Positions 51,691 to 63,819 of a stretch of 64,000 nt of DNA are shown here, piece after piece. The DNA lies in the NCBI GenBank assembly GCA_034231615.1, contig CM067316.1:61837353-61901352 (forward strand), in the 5' to 3' direction. The DNA comes from Meghimatium bilineatum. Lineage: Eukaryota > Mollusca > Gastropoda > Stylommatophora > Philomycidae. Both the position numbers and the translations under genes were made by a program. Under the pieces are notes generated by a model. The model saw nothing but the letters and a program-made list of their open reading frames with translations. It was not told the origin of the DNA and did not search any database. Position 1 is the first letter of the stretch. Each line of letters begins with the position of its first letter.

Positions 51691-52542
51691 TAATAAAACA
51701 TCAATGCAAGTTGAAACATTGTTGAAGTAGAGCTACTTCGCGCTAGAATCAGATGGTATTTTTGTAAGCTGATGACTATATGAAGAAATTAAAACATGGG
51801 TTGGTGTTTTCTGGCATTCTAATTATGATAATGAACCGCCTACCATCCATCTTCACAATTGCATCAATCACTGCAATAACTGTCGCTATTTTCCTATCTT
51901 TACTAAAAGTCCGTTAGTTGTTTGATTAACGCGTTAGATATCAATTAATGTTTTAATGGATTGTACGCGTCACAATGTATTCTTGCTGACTCTAGTGTTT
52001 ACAAGTCTGACTACAATTCACTTCTCTGTTACCATCAATAAATAATTCACTATTTTTGTGTCTAACTTTTCGTTTGTTATCCTATACACGTTATTTTGTG
52101 GAATTGTTTTTTGAGTAAAGTTTTTTTGTGCTAAAACAACAAATTTTAACTCGCGTGTTTATCAACTGTAACGTTCAAAAAAGGGATTCTACTTTGCTTA
52201 AATACACAGCCATGATCAACAGTATTGAGAAACTACAGATTCTTTTGATTGTGTTTGTTACTTCCTGGTTGAGAACGAGGACTTGGGATTTAAATGAGTG
52301 CAGAGGTTGCTGTACGATCCATTATGGTGACCATGACCATGTGATTTGTTGCTAGGGACGCATATGATATAACAGAATGCCTGACAAGGAAGTTAATGTT
52401 CAGGATTCCATCTCTGCAAGCTGCGAAAAGGAAGAAATGCTACAAAACATTAGCCCCTTCGGAGCAGGAAATCGATAATAATTAGTAAATGCAGCAAACT
52501 TAAATCCAACAGAAGAAACTAGAAAACGGAGTGATTAAATTT
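51691..52542. other. unannotated spacer with one weak ORF
   Basis: A 75-codon plus frame at 52128-52355 has unbiased composition but no recognisable domain. No other signal. Confidence 0.4.
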
Positions 52543-52625
52543 TTCTAATCACTGGCTACACACAGCACACGAAATTCGACGTTTCGACCAAGCGGCCTTT
52601 GTCAAGAACACATTCATGGCATAGC
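52543..52625 (-). mobile_element. Penelope-like terminal motif, fragment
   Basis: Minus strand TTGACAAAGGCCGCTTGGTC, then GAAACGTCGAATTTCGTG. GGCC and GGTC can form a short stem II and GAAAC follows. Box 1 is TTGACAA rather than CTGATGA. Homologous to 30413-30480. Confidence 0.5.
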
Positions 52626-52865
52626 AAACATAATCTTCTGGGTAGAAGACAACTCAAAACATTGCACAACCCTGAAAGTTGAAGTCTTCTGTATATGAAA
52701 TAAGGCTGTGGAGAAATCAACCCATTGCACACAAAGGAAGTAAGAACATATCGCTCGTAATTAGTAGTTAAATTTAAGACTTTCTACTACTAATGTTCAC
52801 GGTTGACATCTAAGTTAATAGTACAAATCTTAGATGCTGCGTAGATATATTAGGCATATGAGGGT

Positions 52866-52932
52866 TGATTTGATTCTTGATTTAATTCTTGATTTAAGTC
52901 TTGATTTGATTCTTGATTTAATTCTTGATTAG
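52866..52932. repeat. 12-bp repeat, about 5 copies
   Basis: TTGATTTGATTC, TTGATTTAATTC and close variants. Confidence 0.8.
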
Positions 52933-53944
52933 GAACCAGCATCACTGCATAAAGGATGTTCCCAAAAATGCTCTGCTTGCCATTCCGTTAACCATCTAAA
53001 AGTGTATAAGATCGGTTGGTTGGTTGCTGATCCAGCGGTCCATGGGCTCATGCCCTTTGACCCAATGCCATTAGATGACATTATATTGCTGGGAATTCTG
53101 TGGATTTTCGTCCCACCCCGGGACAGAGCCAGAGAATAACTATCACACCTCCAGGAAGGTAGGTTTCAACCTATGCACTGCTCCTAGCCACTGTAGCCAA
53201 GATAGGGTTCACTGAGCTCATTCCCCGCCACCAATTAACTACTGGTTATACCGAACTTCTCTATTGCTCCAGGCATGCAATCAAATGTTCAAGTCAAGAG
53301 GATTGTCACGTCCTGAGTCACTGTGCCTCTATGATTGACCTCAGCCATAGGAAAAACAGTGATGTCAGTTTCCTCCTCCTCAGTGCTGCACAGTACATCT
53401 CTGGCTCCCTCCTATCCACAGAGGGTGCATACATATATATTCAGGCAAACATGAAAAACATTTCAACAACAAAACAAAATCATAACTGTATAGATGACAT
53501 ACCATGAAGCTTCTATAAGAAGATAACCTCAATATAACGGCATGTCATCCACTAAGGTTTTCTGTTGCATGGATGGTATGTCTAGTGGGCCATTGGTGAG
53601 ACCCACAGACGCAACCACATGCGTATATAAGATCGGTGTACCAGTCAGCTGTTGGCTATCAGCTCTGGTATTTCCAGTAAGGACGCACTTCCTCCCTCAC
53701 CTTGGTCTCTTCCATGCGGTTGCATCCATGGTACCATTGTTTCTGACGCATCCCTGAATCTGGCAATACTTACTCCAGGTTCTGTTCATGTTAGAGTGAG
53801 GATGTTGTTTTTCTCCTTGAATGGACGATCCGACCAGTTTTAGTTTCCAGCCTCAGAGCACCTTCTCCGCGTCAGGAAGCTAATGTTCATTGGAAATGCT
53901 TAGAATGCTTCGAAATATGAGTGTGTCTGTGTGTAGTTGCTTGG
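52933..53944. other. unannotated region, less AT-rich than its surroundings
   Basis: About 1 kb with mixed composition (for example CCCACCCCGGGACAGAGCC). Short plus frames at 53542-53843 show no known domain. It could be an unrecognised transposon or 3' untranslated DNA. I cannot assign it. Confidence 0.4.
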
Positions 53945-53997
53945 CTGCATGTGTGTGAGCGAGTGTGTGTGTGTGTGTGTGCGTGTGTGTGTGCATT
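53945..53997. repeat. (GT)n microsatellite
   Basis: TGTGTGTGTG runs with few interruptions. Confidence 0.9.
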
Positions 53998-54019
53998 AGA
54001 CCTTGCTATTTTCATATTA

Positions 54020-54200
54020 GCTCTATATATTAGCTCACTACAGACATATTAGCTCACTACAGACATATTAGCTCACTACAGAAATTGTAACTCACTACAG
54101 ACATATTAGCTCACAACAGAAATATTAGCTCACTACAGACATTTTAGCTCACTACAGAAATGTTAACTTACTAGAGACATATTAGCTCACTACAGACGAT
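54020..54200. repeat. 19-bp minisatellite, about 9-10 copies
   Basis: Unit TTAGCTCACTACAGACATA with scattered changes. Confidence 0.88.
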
Positions 54201-54209
54201 AAAATGCTA

Positions 54210-54480
54210 TTCAAAGTCAGGTCACTAGACAAAGTTTGTGTGGAGTCCTTCTACAACAGTCCTGTAACAATGTTTGTGTGGAGTCCTTCTACAATACAGT
54301 CCTGTAACAAAGTTTGTGTCAAGTTCTTCAAAAACTCACTCTTATCTCTTATCACCGGACAAGCGGGTGTGGAGAGAAACGAACGAGTCGACAATTTAGC
54401 TAGCCGCACGACCATTCTAGATGGTCAGCCTATGGTCCGGGCAGAAATACTCATTTCTCTTGGTGAGTCCGCATGTTCAT
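54210..54480 (+). pseudogene. RNase H C-terminal fragment with a 38-bp tandem duplication
   Basis: Plus strand: LITGQAGVERNERVDNLAS and PMVRAEILISL, the last RNase H block of jockey/I-like LINEs (GHAGVxGNExADxLA), with His replaced by Gln. Just upstream (54230-54312) AAGTTTGTGTGGAGTCCTTC is repeated 2.3 times. Confidence 0.65.
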
Positions 54481-54671
54481 AGGAATTTGAGATGAGTCAT
54501 CGAGAATGTGCGATTTGAGAGTAAGGATAGACGTGGCTGGTAGAGAACACCTAACAAATATTTCGGAAAAAGGCAGTGAACCAACATAGAACCGGAACCA
54601 TCAGCCGTTATACCCTGGAGGATTTACTGAAGCTGATATCTGAGCATCTATGGACATGCCTGATGTACAAA

Positions 54672-54725
54672 GAGGATAATCAACAATCAAGAGGATAATC
54701 AACAATCAAGAGGATAATCAACAAT
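54672..54725. repeat. 19-bp repeat, about 3 copies
   Basis: AAGAGGATAATCAACAATC three times. Confidence 0.93.
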
Positions 54726-55212
54726 CTGACCTAATCTCAGAGATAAATTCCCAATTTTGCTTTCAACATGTCCTCAAACTGGACAGAAAACTAGATTTCC
54801 TTTTTTTCCATTTATTATTTTCCAGATACCGCTAATTATCTTAATGCGTTTCTATCTTTCTGTTTGTGTTACACTTGACTTCGTGGTCATTATGTTCTTG
54901 AAATATTTGCGTGGCCATGATTGTTTTCATCTTGAATTGTTATTATCAGGGGTATATCAATGATTGACTGCGTGATATTTGTGTCTACAATTTGCATTGT
55001 AATCTGTATTTCAATGTTTTCAATTAGAGTGTCTTGTTTTAGTTGAGTGGAGAGTGGTAAGACGACGGTTCGCAAGCTGTCAGAGTTATGCACTTCCTAG
55101 ACTAGACCGGTCTCAGTCGTTTGTCATCCGTGACCCACTTTAAATTTAAATTAGTTTCTTCGATACCCCACTCTTTTGGACCTAAAAAAAGGTTATTTAC
55201 TTTTCTCAGTCA
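54726..55212. other. unannotated spacer
   Basis: No supported gene. Confidence 0.4.
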
Positions 55213-55296
55213 TTGTTGTTATTCAAGATGTTAGAAACAAAGTTTCTTCAAGTCTTGCAGGAAAACGAAAAAAAGGCTCAAATGTGTAGAAGTGGG

Positions 55297-55310
55297 GGGG
55301 GGGGGGGTAA
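55297..55310. repeat. poly-G tract
   Basis: Uninterrupted G run shortly before the 21-bp array. Confidence 0.9.
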
Positions 55311-55319
55311 CATGTTTTG

Positions 55320-56012
55320 TGACATAATGAAACAAATTGGGGACATAATTAAAAAAGATGGAGACCTAATTACACAAGTAGAGGACATAATTAAACAAGT
55401 AGGGGACATAATTAAACAAGATGGAGACATAATTAAACAAGTAGGGGACATAATTAAACAAGTAGGGGACATAATTAAACAAGATGGAGACATAATTAAA
55501 CAAGTAGGGGACATAATTAAACAAGTAGGGGACATAATTAAACAAGATGGAGACATAATTAAACAAGTAGGGGACATAATTAAACAAGATGGAAACATAA
55601 TTAAATAAGTAGGGGACATAATTAAACAAAATGGAAACATAATTAAACAAGTAGGGGACATAATTAAACAAGATGGAGACATAATTAAACAAGTAGGGGA
55701 CATAATTAAACAAGACGGAGACATAATTAAACAAGTAGGGGACATAATTAAACAAGTAGGGGACATAATTAAACAAGATGGGGACATAATTAAACAAGAT
55801 GGAGACATAATTAAACAAGTAGGGGACATAATTAAACAAGTAATGGACATAATAAAACAAGTAGGGGACATAATTAAACACGTAGGGGACATAATTAAAC
55901 AAGTAGGGGACATAATTGATCAAGTAGGGGACATAATTAAACAAGTAGGGGGCATAATTAAACAAGTAAGGGACATAATTAAACAAGTAATGGACATAAT
56001 AAAACAAGTACT
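55320..56012 (+). repeat. 21-bp minisatellite, about 33 copies
   Basis: Unit ACATAATTAAACAAGTAGGG plus G, alternating with a GATGGAG variant. The plus frame starting at 55213 reads MLETKFLQVLQENEKKAQ, then heptads DIIKQVG/DIIKQDG, with a single stop near 55606 before resuming in the same frame to 56034. Minus frames are open too, so the openness is expected from the period. A real coiled-coil gene is unlikely but not excluded. Confidence 0.92.
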
Positions 56013-56164
56013 GTATCACAGAGCGATAATCTAGTCTACGTGAGCATCTCTGCAAATTTAAGTTCTATGGAACCTACAGAGACCTAAAAACAAACCGCAA
56101 CAGTAACATGCAGATGACCAAAGAATCGAACTTGATGCAAAGCACATGATTATTGAATCTGTCT

Positions 56165-56858
56165 AGCAGCACATCAAATGATAGCACACACAGAATAGAG
56201 GAACATCAAATAATAGCACAAACAGAATAGAGGAACATCAAATAATAGCACAAACAGAATAGAGGAACATCAAATGATAGCACAAACAGAATAGAGGAAC
56301 ATCAAATAATAGCACAAACAGAATAGAGGAACATCAAATGATAGCACAAACAGAATAGAGGAACATCAAATGATAGCACAAACAGAATAGAGGAACATCA
56401 AATAATAGCACAAACAGAATAGAGGAACATCAAATGATAGCACAAACAGAATAGAGGAACATCAAATGATAGCACAAACAGAATAGAGGAACATCAAATG
56501 ATAGCACAAACAGAATAGAGGAACATCAAATGATAGCACAAACAGAATAGAGGAACATCAAATGATAGCACAAACAGAATAGAGGAACATCAAATGATAG
56601 CACAAACAGAATAGAGGAACATCAAATGATAGCACAAACAGAATAGAGGAACATCAAATGATAGCACACACATAATAGAGGAACATCAAATGATAGCAAA
56701 ATCAGAATAGAGGAACATCAAATGATAGCACAAACAGAATAGAGGAACATCAAATGATAGCACACACAGAATAGAGGAACATCAAATGATAGCACACACA
56801 GAATAGAGGAACATCAAATGATAGCACAAACAGAATAGAGGAACATCAAATCATCACA
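56165..56858. repeat. 32-bp minisatellite, about 21.5 copies
   Basis: Unit GAACATCAAATGATAGCACA plus AACAGAATAGAG. Variants TGATAG/TAATAG cluster at the left end, ACAAAC/ACACAC at the right. Units are otherwise nearly identical. Confidence 0.95.
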
Positions 56859-57282
56859 CAATTAGACCAGATGCACAGTAAGTGATCATACATTCAGACT
56901 AAATGCTCAGATAATTATCGTACAATCAAACAGTGCAAATTTCTGCAGAAAAAATTCAACCTACCCCAATCACCCACAAAATTACTCTCCCCCCCCCCTC
57001 AGGAAAAAAATGTGTAATTCTCGGGGACAATACGGCCCACATTTAGAACCATTGAAGAATACAAATAACGGTTATTATAACCGCTGTAAATATTTACTTG
57101 ACGTGTTACATATTGTAACTTCCTGCAACACGTTATGTGTGGGTAGTAGATGATTGGATAGCTAGCATCATCATGTGACTTGATGGATAGTAGCGGTTAT
57201 CGTGAATTTGTATAGAACATTTTTGGCACCGCAATATCAAATCTTAATAAATCAGTGAGTGGTACAGAGATGTGTTTATTTC
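56859..57282. other. unannotated spacer
   Basis: Contains a poly-C run (56991-57000) and CCCACATTTAGAACCATTG, which faintly resembles a hAT terminus. No gene. Confidence 0.4.
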
Positions 57283-57640
<358 letters not shown>

Positions 57641-57649
57641 TTAAACCCT

Positions 57650-60160
57650 TTGTTGCCTTTCAGCGTCAGGGGTAAAAGAGTTTTCTGGAGATGGCCTTCG
57701 TATGTAATGAGTATATTGTGGAATTTGTCGCCTCTTTTATTTCTGTGGTTTATCGTTTTCTGTCTCTGCTCTTTTTTATGTTGGGTAGCCCTGAAGTATG
57801 TGTTCTGAGGTATGGATTATTGTTTTTGCTTCTCTTTAGGACTGTTGGTGTTTGTGTTATTTCCTTTTACTTTACGTTTTTGATAGAGCATCCGATTTCT
57901 CATTTGCCATGATTCAACAGTATGATGATGGTATCCGTTGAAGGGCAATAGATGATGATTTTTGAATATGTCTGAGCTCATGTCTGATGTTGTGCAGAAG
58001 GCTTTCATTTCAGTTGCTGTGGATTGATTCCAGTAGGGATCTGCAATCAGTGAATATAGCTATCTTCTTTGGTCGTGGCAGTCCTAGTTCGGTGAAGACT
58101 TTCAGTGCTTGATGGAGTGCAACTGCTTCTGCTCTAAAGTTAGAGGAGTATGTTCCTGTTGGAAGAGCTTTTGATATTGTCTTCCGATCTTTGAGTCTTA
58201 TAAGACTTCCACTTCCTCCATTCCTTACTGCTCCCACTGCCGATCCATCTATGTAGACATGTGTCCATCCCTTGGGATTGTATTTTATTTCTATCATCTC
58301 TAGTGTCAATGCTTTTAGTTGAGATGGTCTGGTATTCCTTATTAATTTTTCCAGAAACCTCTGTTATTATGGAGACGTGTTGGAGACTATTGTTTGGAAC
58401 GTCAAATTCCGTTAGTGTTTCAATTTCATTTGGGAGGTTTGTGAGGATATCTTTGTGTTGTTGATGGAGATGGTTGGAGATGTGACAGAAGCTGGTTCTC
58501 TTCAGCCTGCTTGTGGTTGATTTAGAAATTTGCGCATGCATTGATGGCTTGGCATGTGCTTAATTTTTTTTCCATTTGCACAAGAACTCTTTCTTCTCTA
58601 CTGTCATCCAGTGGGCGGATGTTTACGTGCTTTTTCATTGCATTGATTGGAGTGATTTTATCCCTTCTGAGATTAGTCGAAGTCCTGCATTTTGTACTTT
58701 AGATAGGCGATCAAGATGTGTTTTTGATGCTGATGCCCAGGCTGTCATTCCATATTCTACTACAGGTCTGACTGTACCCATGTGGAATTTTCAGAGAATA
58801 CTTCCATTTGTTCCCTAGCTTGTGCCTGCAAGTTTCTTCATCAAGGATAGTTTTGCGATGGTAAAGGATGTCTTCGTGCATGGCTCTGGATTTTGATTCT
58901 TCAGTTTTCTTTTAATTTTTTTTAATTTCTTTGATACGTGTATGAGAGAGTGTTGTTGTGCTTTCTTCTTTATAGAAGTCTGTTAAAATGGTTGCTGCCA
59001 TTTTCCCTGTTTGGAATTTCCCCGCTTCTTCTATGACAATCCTGTAGTGTGACTTCTTTGTTTCTTCATTTAGAGTTCTTGTAAGGTTCTATAGTTTGCG
59101 TGTGTCTTTTGTTATGTTTATACTGCTTGTCTTTTCATACCAGCTTTTTAAAATCTATATTATTTTCTTCTCGTTAAAAGTGTGTTTGATTTCATTGTGT
59201 TTCTTTGTTTTCTACTGTAGGGTTTTACTCCATTGTATACCTAGCATCATTCAGCACGTTATGCAATTTTTTAAGGGTCTCACTCAAATAAGGCTTGTAT
59301 TCTATTCGCCTGCCCCTTGGGATTGCCTTCTGTGCGATTTAGAGTATCACTTTGTTTATTTGTGAGATGTGGTTTATCTTGTTAGTCAGGTTGATATTCT
59401 GGCAGAATTGGTCTGTTTGTTCACTGAAGAGACTCCAATTTGTTTTTGTTTTAAGTTCCAGCTTAGGGGCATGATATGTTGTCCTCTACTTCCTGTCTTT
59501 ACGATTTGCAATATGACTGGTACATGGTCACTTCCTTCCAGTTGGCTTTCTACTGTTTTTGAATTGTGTGTCAAGTGTCACACTGTGTCATCTGTTGCCA
59601 TGGCAAGATATGCTGAGCTAGTTTTTTCCAGACTCTGGAGTGTAGTAGAATGTTGGTGTATCATCTGACTGGTTTATTAGAATTAGTTAATTTTCCATCA
59701 TCCAGTCTTCTATCTCTTCACCCCTTTGATCCATATCCTCATAGCCCCAGCATGATGAGTGACCATTGAAGTCACCCACTATTAGGTGTCTCGATTCCTC
59801 TATCTTTAGTTTTGCATAGTTTTTTGTGTGTGGAAGGAGGTCTGTGGCAGTTTGTGATTGATATTTCTCCGCCAGGCAGCAGAAATTTTACTGTTATATG
59901 TTCCAGTTCTCCTTCTCCGGATCTGTTTACTTATTCTACTGGTATTGATGTTTTTACAAATGTCAGTATTCCGCCTTTGACTCTTTTAAGTCGATCTTGG
60001 CGGAAGGGCTCATTACCCCGAATAAATAATCTATGTGTCATTTAGGTGAGTCTCTTGTATGCATATAATGCCGATCTAGTTTTTCCTCAGGAATTCCTGT
60101 AGCTCAGGCTTTTTGTTTCGCACTCCTTTCGCATTCTACTGAGCAACTGTGAGGTATTTG
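57650..60160 (-). pseudogene. jockey-like LINE ORF2 with RT palm deleted
   Basis: Best-preserved element here. Minus strand, in order: endonuclease ELQEFLRKN-like start, DRLKRVKGGILTFVKTSIPV, GEGELEHITVKFLLPGGEIS, VGDFNGHSSCWGYED, QLEGSDHVPVILQI (SDH catalytic block); linker RTLNEETKKSHYRIVIEEAG and KMAATILTDFYKEESTT; then a jump (near 58860) straight to the thumb MGTVRPVVEYGMTAWASASK, LSKVQNAGLRLISEG; RNase H WTHVYIDGSAVGAVRNGGSG, FRAEAVALHQALKV, IAIFTDCRSLLES, EKSDALSKT; and an EHILQG tail. It carries several stops and shifts. The RT fingers and palm with the catalytic Asp residues are missing, so it cannot be active. Plus-strand frames here are shadows. Confidence 0.9.
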
Positions 60161-60334
60161 GTTTGGTCACTAGCACTACTATGCTTTCTCGTGACCTCTT
60201 GATTAGCAGAGGTACCGGTCGCTTGAGTGGGCATTTAATGGCAAGGAGCTCGACTCCATTCATCCCCGGTTTTAGCTGATAGCAGCGACGCCATGATGAC
60301 AGAGTTGATTATCGCCTGACCACATTTCTTTATA
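60161..60334. other. LINE 5' flank
   Basis: Sequence between the endonuclease start and the SINE. It may still be LINE leader but shows no motif. Confidence 0.4.
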
Positions 60335-60432
60335 CAAGTAAATTTAAGTAGGAAGCCAGAGAACAATTTAAAAATTCTTGAGACTAACGGAAATTGACCC
60401 AGTCCGTTCAACGACACCAAATCAAATAATAT
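60335..60432 (-). mobile_element. tRNA-derived SINE-B, copy 3
   Basis: Minus strand: GGTGTCGTTGAACGGACTGG, GTCAATTTCCGTTAGTCTCA, AGAATTTTTAAATTGTTC, GGCTTCCTACTTAAATTTAC. It corresponds to 21753-21884. It faces copy 4. Confidence 0.72.
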
Positions 60433-60499
60433 CTAAATAGTTGTGATATCTAATATCTATTATCTAATAAAATAAATATCTAATAAAATCTAAATAATA

Positions 60500-60562
60500 A
60501 TAGTGGCTAGATGATTTGGTTCCGTTGAACGGACTGGTTCAATTCCCTTAAGTCTCACATTT
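60500..60562 (+). mobile_element. tRNA-derived SINE-B, copy 4 (head only)
   Basis: TAGTGGCTAGATGATTTGG, GTTGAACGGACTGGTTCAAT, then TCCCTTAAGTCTCA. Only the tRNA-like head is present. It forms an inverted pair with copy 3 across an AT-rich spacer. Confidence 0.68.
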
Positions 60563-60581
60563 CTTTCATAGCGTGTATGCC

Positions 60582-60791
60582 CTAATTTATCATAGTATCT
60601 GCGCGATCGCTGGCTAACACACTCCGTCTTCGGCAGGCTGGGTTATATTTTTCTGTTATGGGATGTTTCCCGTAGTCTTTCCATCTCCCGATTGCACCTG
60701 CCAGGTAGTAGTTGTTTGTATTTAGAGTGTTCTCTCCTAGGAAATCTGTCTTACTGAACTTATGAAACTTTTCTGCCCAAGGGTTTCCCAA
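60582..60791 (-). other. unexplained 69-codon ORF
   Basis: Minus-strand frame beginning MGNPWAEKFHKFSKTDFLGE, with YYLAGAIGRWKDYGKH later. Composition is unlike the surrounding repeats (balanced, several Trp and Tyr), so it might be an exon or a piece of an unrecognised element. No splice context or homology can be assessed by eye. Confidence 0.2.
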
Positions 60792-61573
60792 CGACTCCCT
60801 ACTCCAATAATAACAGAAGACAGAGTTAGTGAATGTCCTAAATTATGTCAAAAATTATGGGAAGGGAGGGAAGTTGACAAAAGTTGACGTCATCAATAAC
60901 ATTTTATATACTCATTAAATTGATGAATTAACGAGAAAATGTTCACATAATCTGGGGGAAAAAATCATGTTTTTAGTCGTACTTTTTTCAGTCATAAAAT
61001 GTTTGCAGATCGGGAAGGAAAACTTTTCTGTTTACATGATTCACCAGGGGGGAGGGGGGGGGGTGTGGTGGTTCCTGAATACATGACAATTTGTTTACAA
61101 GGGGAGGGGAAATCAAAAATTGACAACAAAATAGTTGACATAATTTATGAACAGCCCCCATACTTACCAACACACAACTCACATCACAACTTCATCACCA
61201 AAAACTCACATCACAACTTCATCACCAATAAATTAAAATCAAATAACAAAAAACGTATCCAAACATTTTATTATCACACAATTTCCGTTCCATTTCACAT
61301 AAATAACAAAACATACACCGCTAATCATATTTGATTCATGGGAATACTGAATTTATAGATCAACAGACAAAAACAACACACAAGTAGTCGCTTTTTGCAG
61401 ATAAACATCAACAAAAAGCGAGCGTACAATAAGTATAAATGTTCAATTTGTCGTGAAAGACTCTGGTTCAAGAAATATAGTGTTATACTTTTATACAATA
61501 CAAAATGTGGAATAAATAATGACAAATGAAACGAAAGTGAAATTTAAAGTGGCAAGTGGATTTCACAATCGTC
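60792..61573. other. unannotated spacer
   Basis: Contains a G-rich run near 61050 and a two-fold 25-bp repeat (CTCACATCACAACTTCATCA, 61168-61226). No gene supported. Confidence 0.45.
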
Positions 61574-61690
61574 ATTGACACTAGTGATCCATCTTTATTG
61601 ACACTAGTGATCCATCTTTATTGACACTAGTGATTCATCTTCATTGACACTAGTGATCCATCTTCATTGACACTAGTGATACATCTTCAT
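61574..61690. repeat. 23-bp minisatellite, 5 copies
   Basis: Unit ATTGACACTAGTGATCCATC plus TTT or TTC. Confidence 0.93.
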
Positions 61691-61799
61691 TGCATCTTGT
61701 TTGGCCACATCCTACTTCCTTTATATTCTGTTTGTTACTTCATTGCTTTCAGTAACATCCGCTACTATTACCCGTGTGTTTGCTGTTACCACTTCTATT

Positions 61800-61820
61800 A
61801 CTAATAATACTACTATAACG

Positions 61821-61859
<39 letters not shown>

Positions 61860-62035
61860 GCTACTACTACACCGACTACTAATACTACTATCATTACCAC
61901 AGCAACTACTGCTATTATTATTCTGCGGGTACTACTAATACTACAACTACTAGTGCTATTAATACTACTGCTGGTGCTACTATACGACTACAACCATTAC
62001 TACTACAACACCTACTACTACTACTACTACTACCT
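61800..62035. repeat. imperfect (ACT)n microsatellite
   Basis: Long ACTACTACT runs at 61824-61858 and 62000-62033 with degenerate trinucleotides between. The Thr-rich 114-codon frame is an artefact. Confidence 0.92.
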
Positions 62036-62269
62036 GTTCTACTGAAACTTCCTTGCTTCCAGTAGATCAAATTACAGCGACTGCCTCTCTTCGTCTAATT
62101 CTAATCTTGCATGTTTTTTTCTCTTATGTTCGTGAGAATTCGACCTCTCTTTTTCTATGTTCTTTCTTGTGTATTCTTCAACCTCTTCGTTCTATTTCCC
62201 CAGTTGTTTTCACGTGAATGTCTTGCTACATTGGTAAAGTGTTTCTAAAGATTATGTCCAATCCATCGT
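62036..62269. other. unannotated spacer
   Basis: Nothing recognised. Confidence 0.4.
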
Positions 62270-62360
62270 AAATTGGTCTCACACTAGTACTGGTCTCACA
62301 CTAGTATTGGTCTCACACTAGTGAGACCTAGAGTTTGATCCCTGGTAAGGACATATTTTT
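62270..62360 (+). repeat. 18-bp repeat at a tRNA-like B box
   Basis: GGTCTCACACTAGTACT repeats three times and passes into GAGACCTAGAGTTTGATCCC, a B-box-type sequence, then TGGTAAGGAC. It may be an expanded SINE head. Confidence 0.5.
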
Positions 62361-63129
62361 TTTTCTGTCGGAGGGTAAATTAAAAAAAACTCACCCTGTG
62401 CATGACGTGGCGATAGCAAGAGCATGCGACTTTTATCACACAGCTACAAAATCCCTCCCTGTAACTCCTTAACAGGAAACATGCAGTATCTGACAGCCTT
62501 TCCACTATTAGACAACGGTGAGGGCAGAGTGTTTTGTTTCCCCCTCTCCCCTTACCAGATGAAAAGTGAATCAAAATGCATGTGACGGATAGTAATCGTC
62601 AGCAGTTTAAAAAAAAATAATTTCAAAACAGTTTACAGTCTTCACTTGGGACAGTCATCACTTACTGGAGCCTGGTAATGGTTCACTGCGCAAGACATAT
62701 GATGCATCAATGGGCTTAATTGCCTGAGACAACATGTCCAGTATGGGCACTGGACATACTGAACATAAACGAAAAATAATCCATTTCAAAACCGTCATTT
62801 TTATGGATTCCTTTGTTCTTCACGAAAGTTCTCGGCCCTACTGTGAGCGTCTATGCAAATTCAATCTTGTCTGAATAGAATTATAACATAGTTACAGAAC
62901 CGCATGTTAATCAGATTTTAAAAAGAAACATTTCATTACTGCATATTTTCCTGTTAAGGAGTGCAGGAATGTTTTTTGGCTGTGGAAATAAAGGCCACTT
63001 TGCAATAACTGAATAAAAATCCTTGTCACAACATTGCTAACTTCCAACAGGATCCAGAACATCCAACATATGGTATATGGCCTACATCTTCGTTCTTCTT
63101 CTACCCTTTCAAAATAACAATATCCTAAA
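62361..63129. other. unannotated spacer
   Basis: No recognised gene or repeat. Confidence 0.45.
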
Positions 63130-63148
63130 CCCCCCCCCCCCCCCCCCG
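63129..63148. repeat. poly-C tract
   Basis: About 19-20 consecutive C. The glycine-run minus frames across it are artefacts. Confidence 0.95.
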
Positions 63149-63343
63149 AAATCGTGTTTCTTTCAGGTTCGAAATCATAAGTAGACTTTTTTTCAATGAA
63201 AGAAACAGCAATGGGTAAGATGGCGACCATTTAAAAATAAGTGTTGCAACATAAAATATCTGCGAAAGTGGTTGTACAATTCTTTTAGAGCTAAAAATAG
63301 TATTTTTAATTATTAAATTAATAAACAATTTTTGCTTCACATA

Positions 63344-63378
63344 TTGCAATAATAATAATAATAATAATAATAATAATT
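63344..63378. repeat. (AAT)n microsatellite
   Basis: AATAATAATAAT run of about ten units. Confidence 0.95.
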
Positions 63379-63779
63379 AATAAGGTTAACAATAACCATA
63401 ATAATTTCTCCCCGTGTCAACTAACGTACTCGATTAGGGATCTCCACAAGTCTCTATTTCTAGTATATTGTATATGGATCGGTGTTTATTCTTTGATATG
63501 TTCCACAATCGACCCAATAATATTTTCTTAAACCTTGATCCTCGATCTCTTTTTCCTGTTGTAACTGCGTATGTCTTGTAGCTGTACACAACAAATGTCC
63601 CTTTCTGATATTGTTAAGTAACCTCTTTGGTAACATCTACCTAACATTAACAAGTGTTTTGTCTGCACGTATCACACACCAGCAAACATTAACAAAACAG
63701 TTGTGTGCAGGTATCACGCAATCGTAACAATCTGTCTTTTAATTGTTTTAAGAGAATTATCTCGACGTTGCAAACAGTC
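63379..63779. other. unannotated spacer
   Basis: AT-rich with a partial duplication of ACATTAACA around 63645-63690. No gene. Confidence 0.4.
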
Positions 63780-63819
63780 TCTGGTTAACTGCTGACAGTC
63801 CTATGCCGGATATTATAGG

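Noticed and set aside
55213-56034. Coiled-coil protein gene with DIIKQVG heptads
   Set aside because: In-frame stop near 55606, a long G run inside the frame, and open frames on the opposite strand all point to a minisatellite.
61701-62045. Threonine-rich 114-codon ORF, possible mucin-like protein
   Set aside because: Produced by an ACT trinucleotide repeat. The signal-peptide-like start is not supported by any downstream domain.
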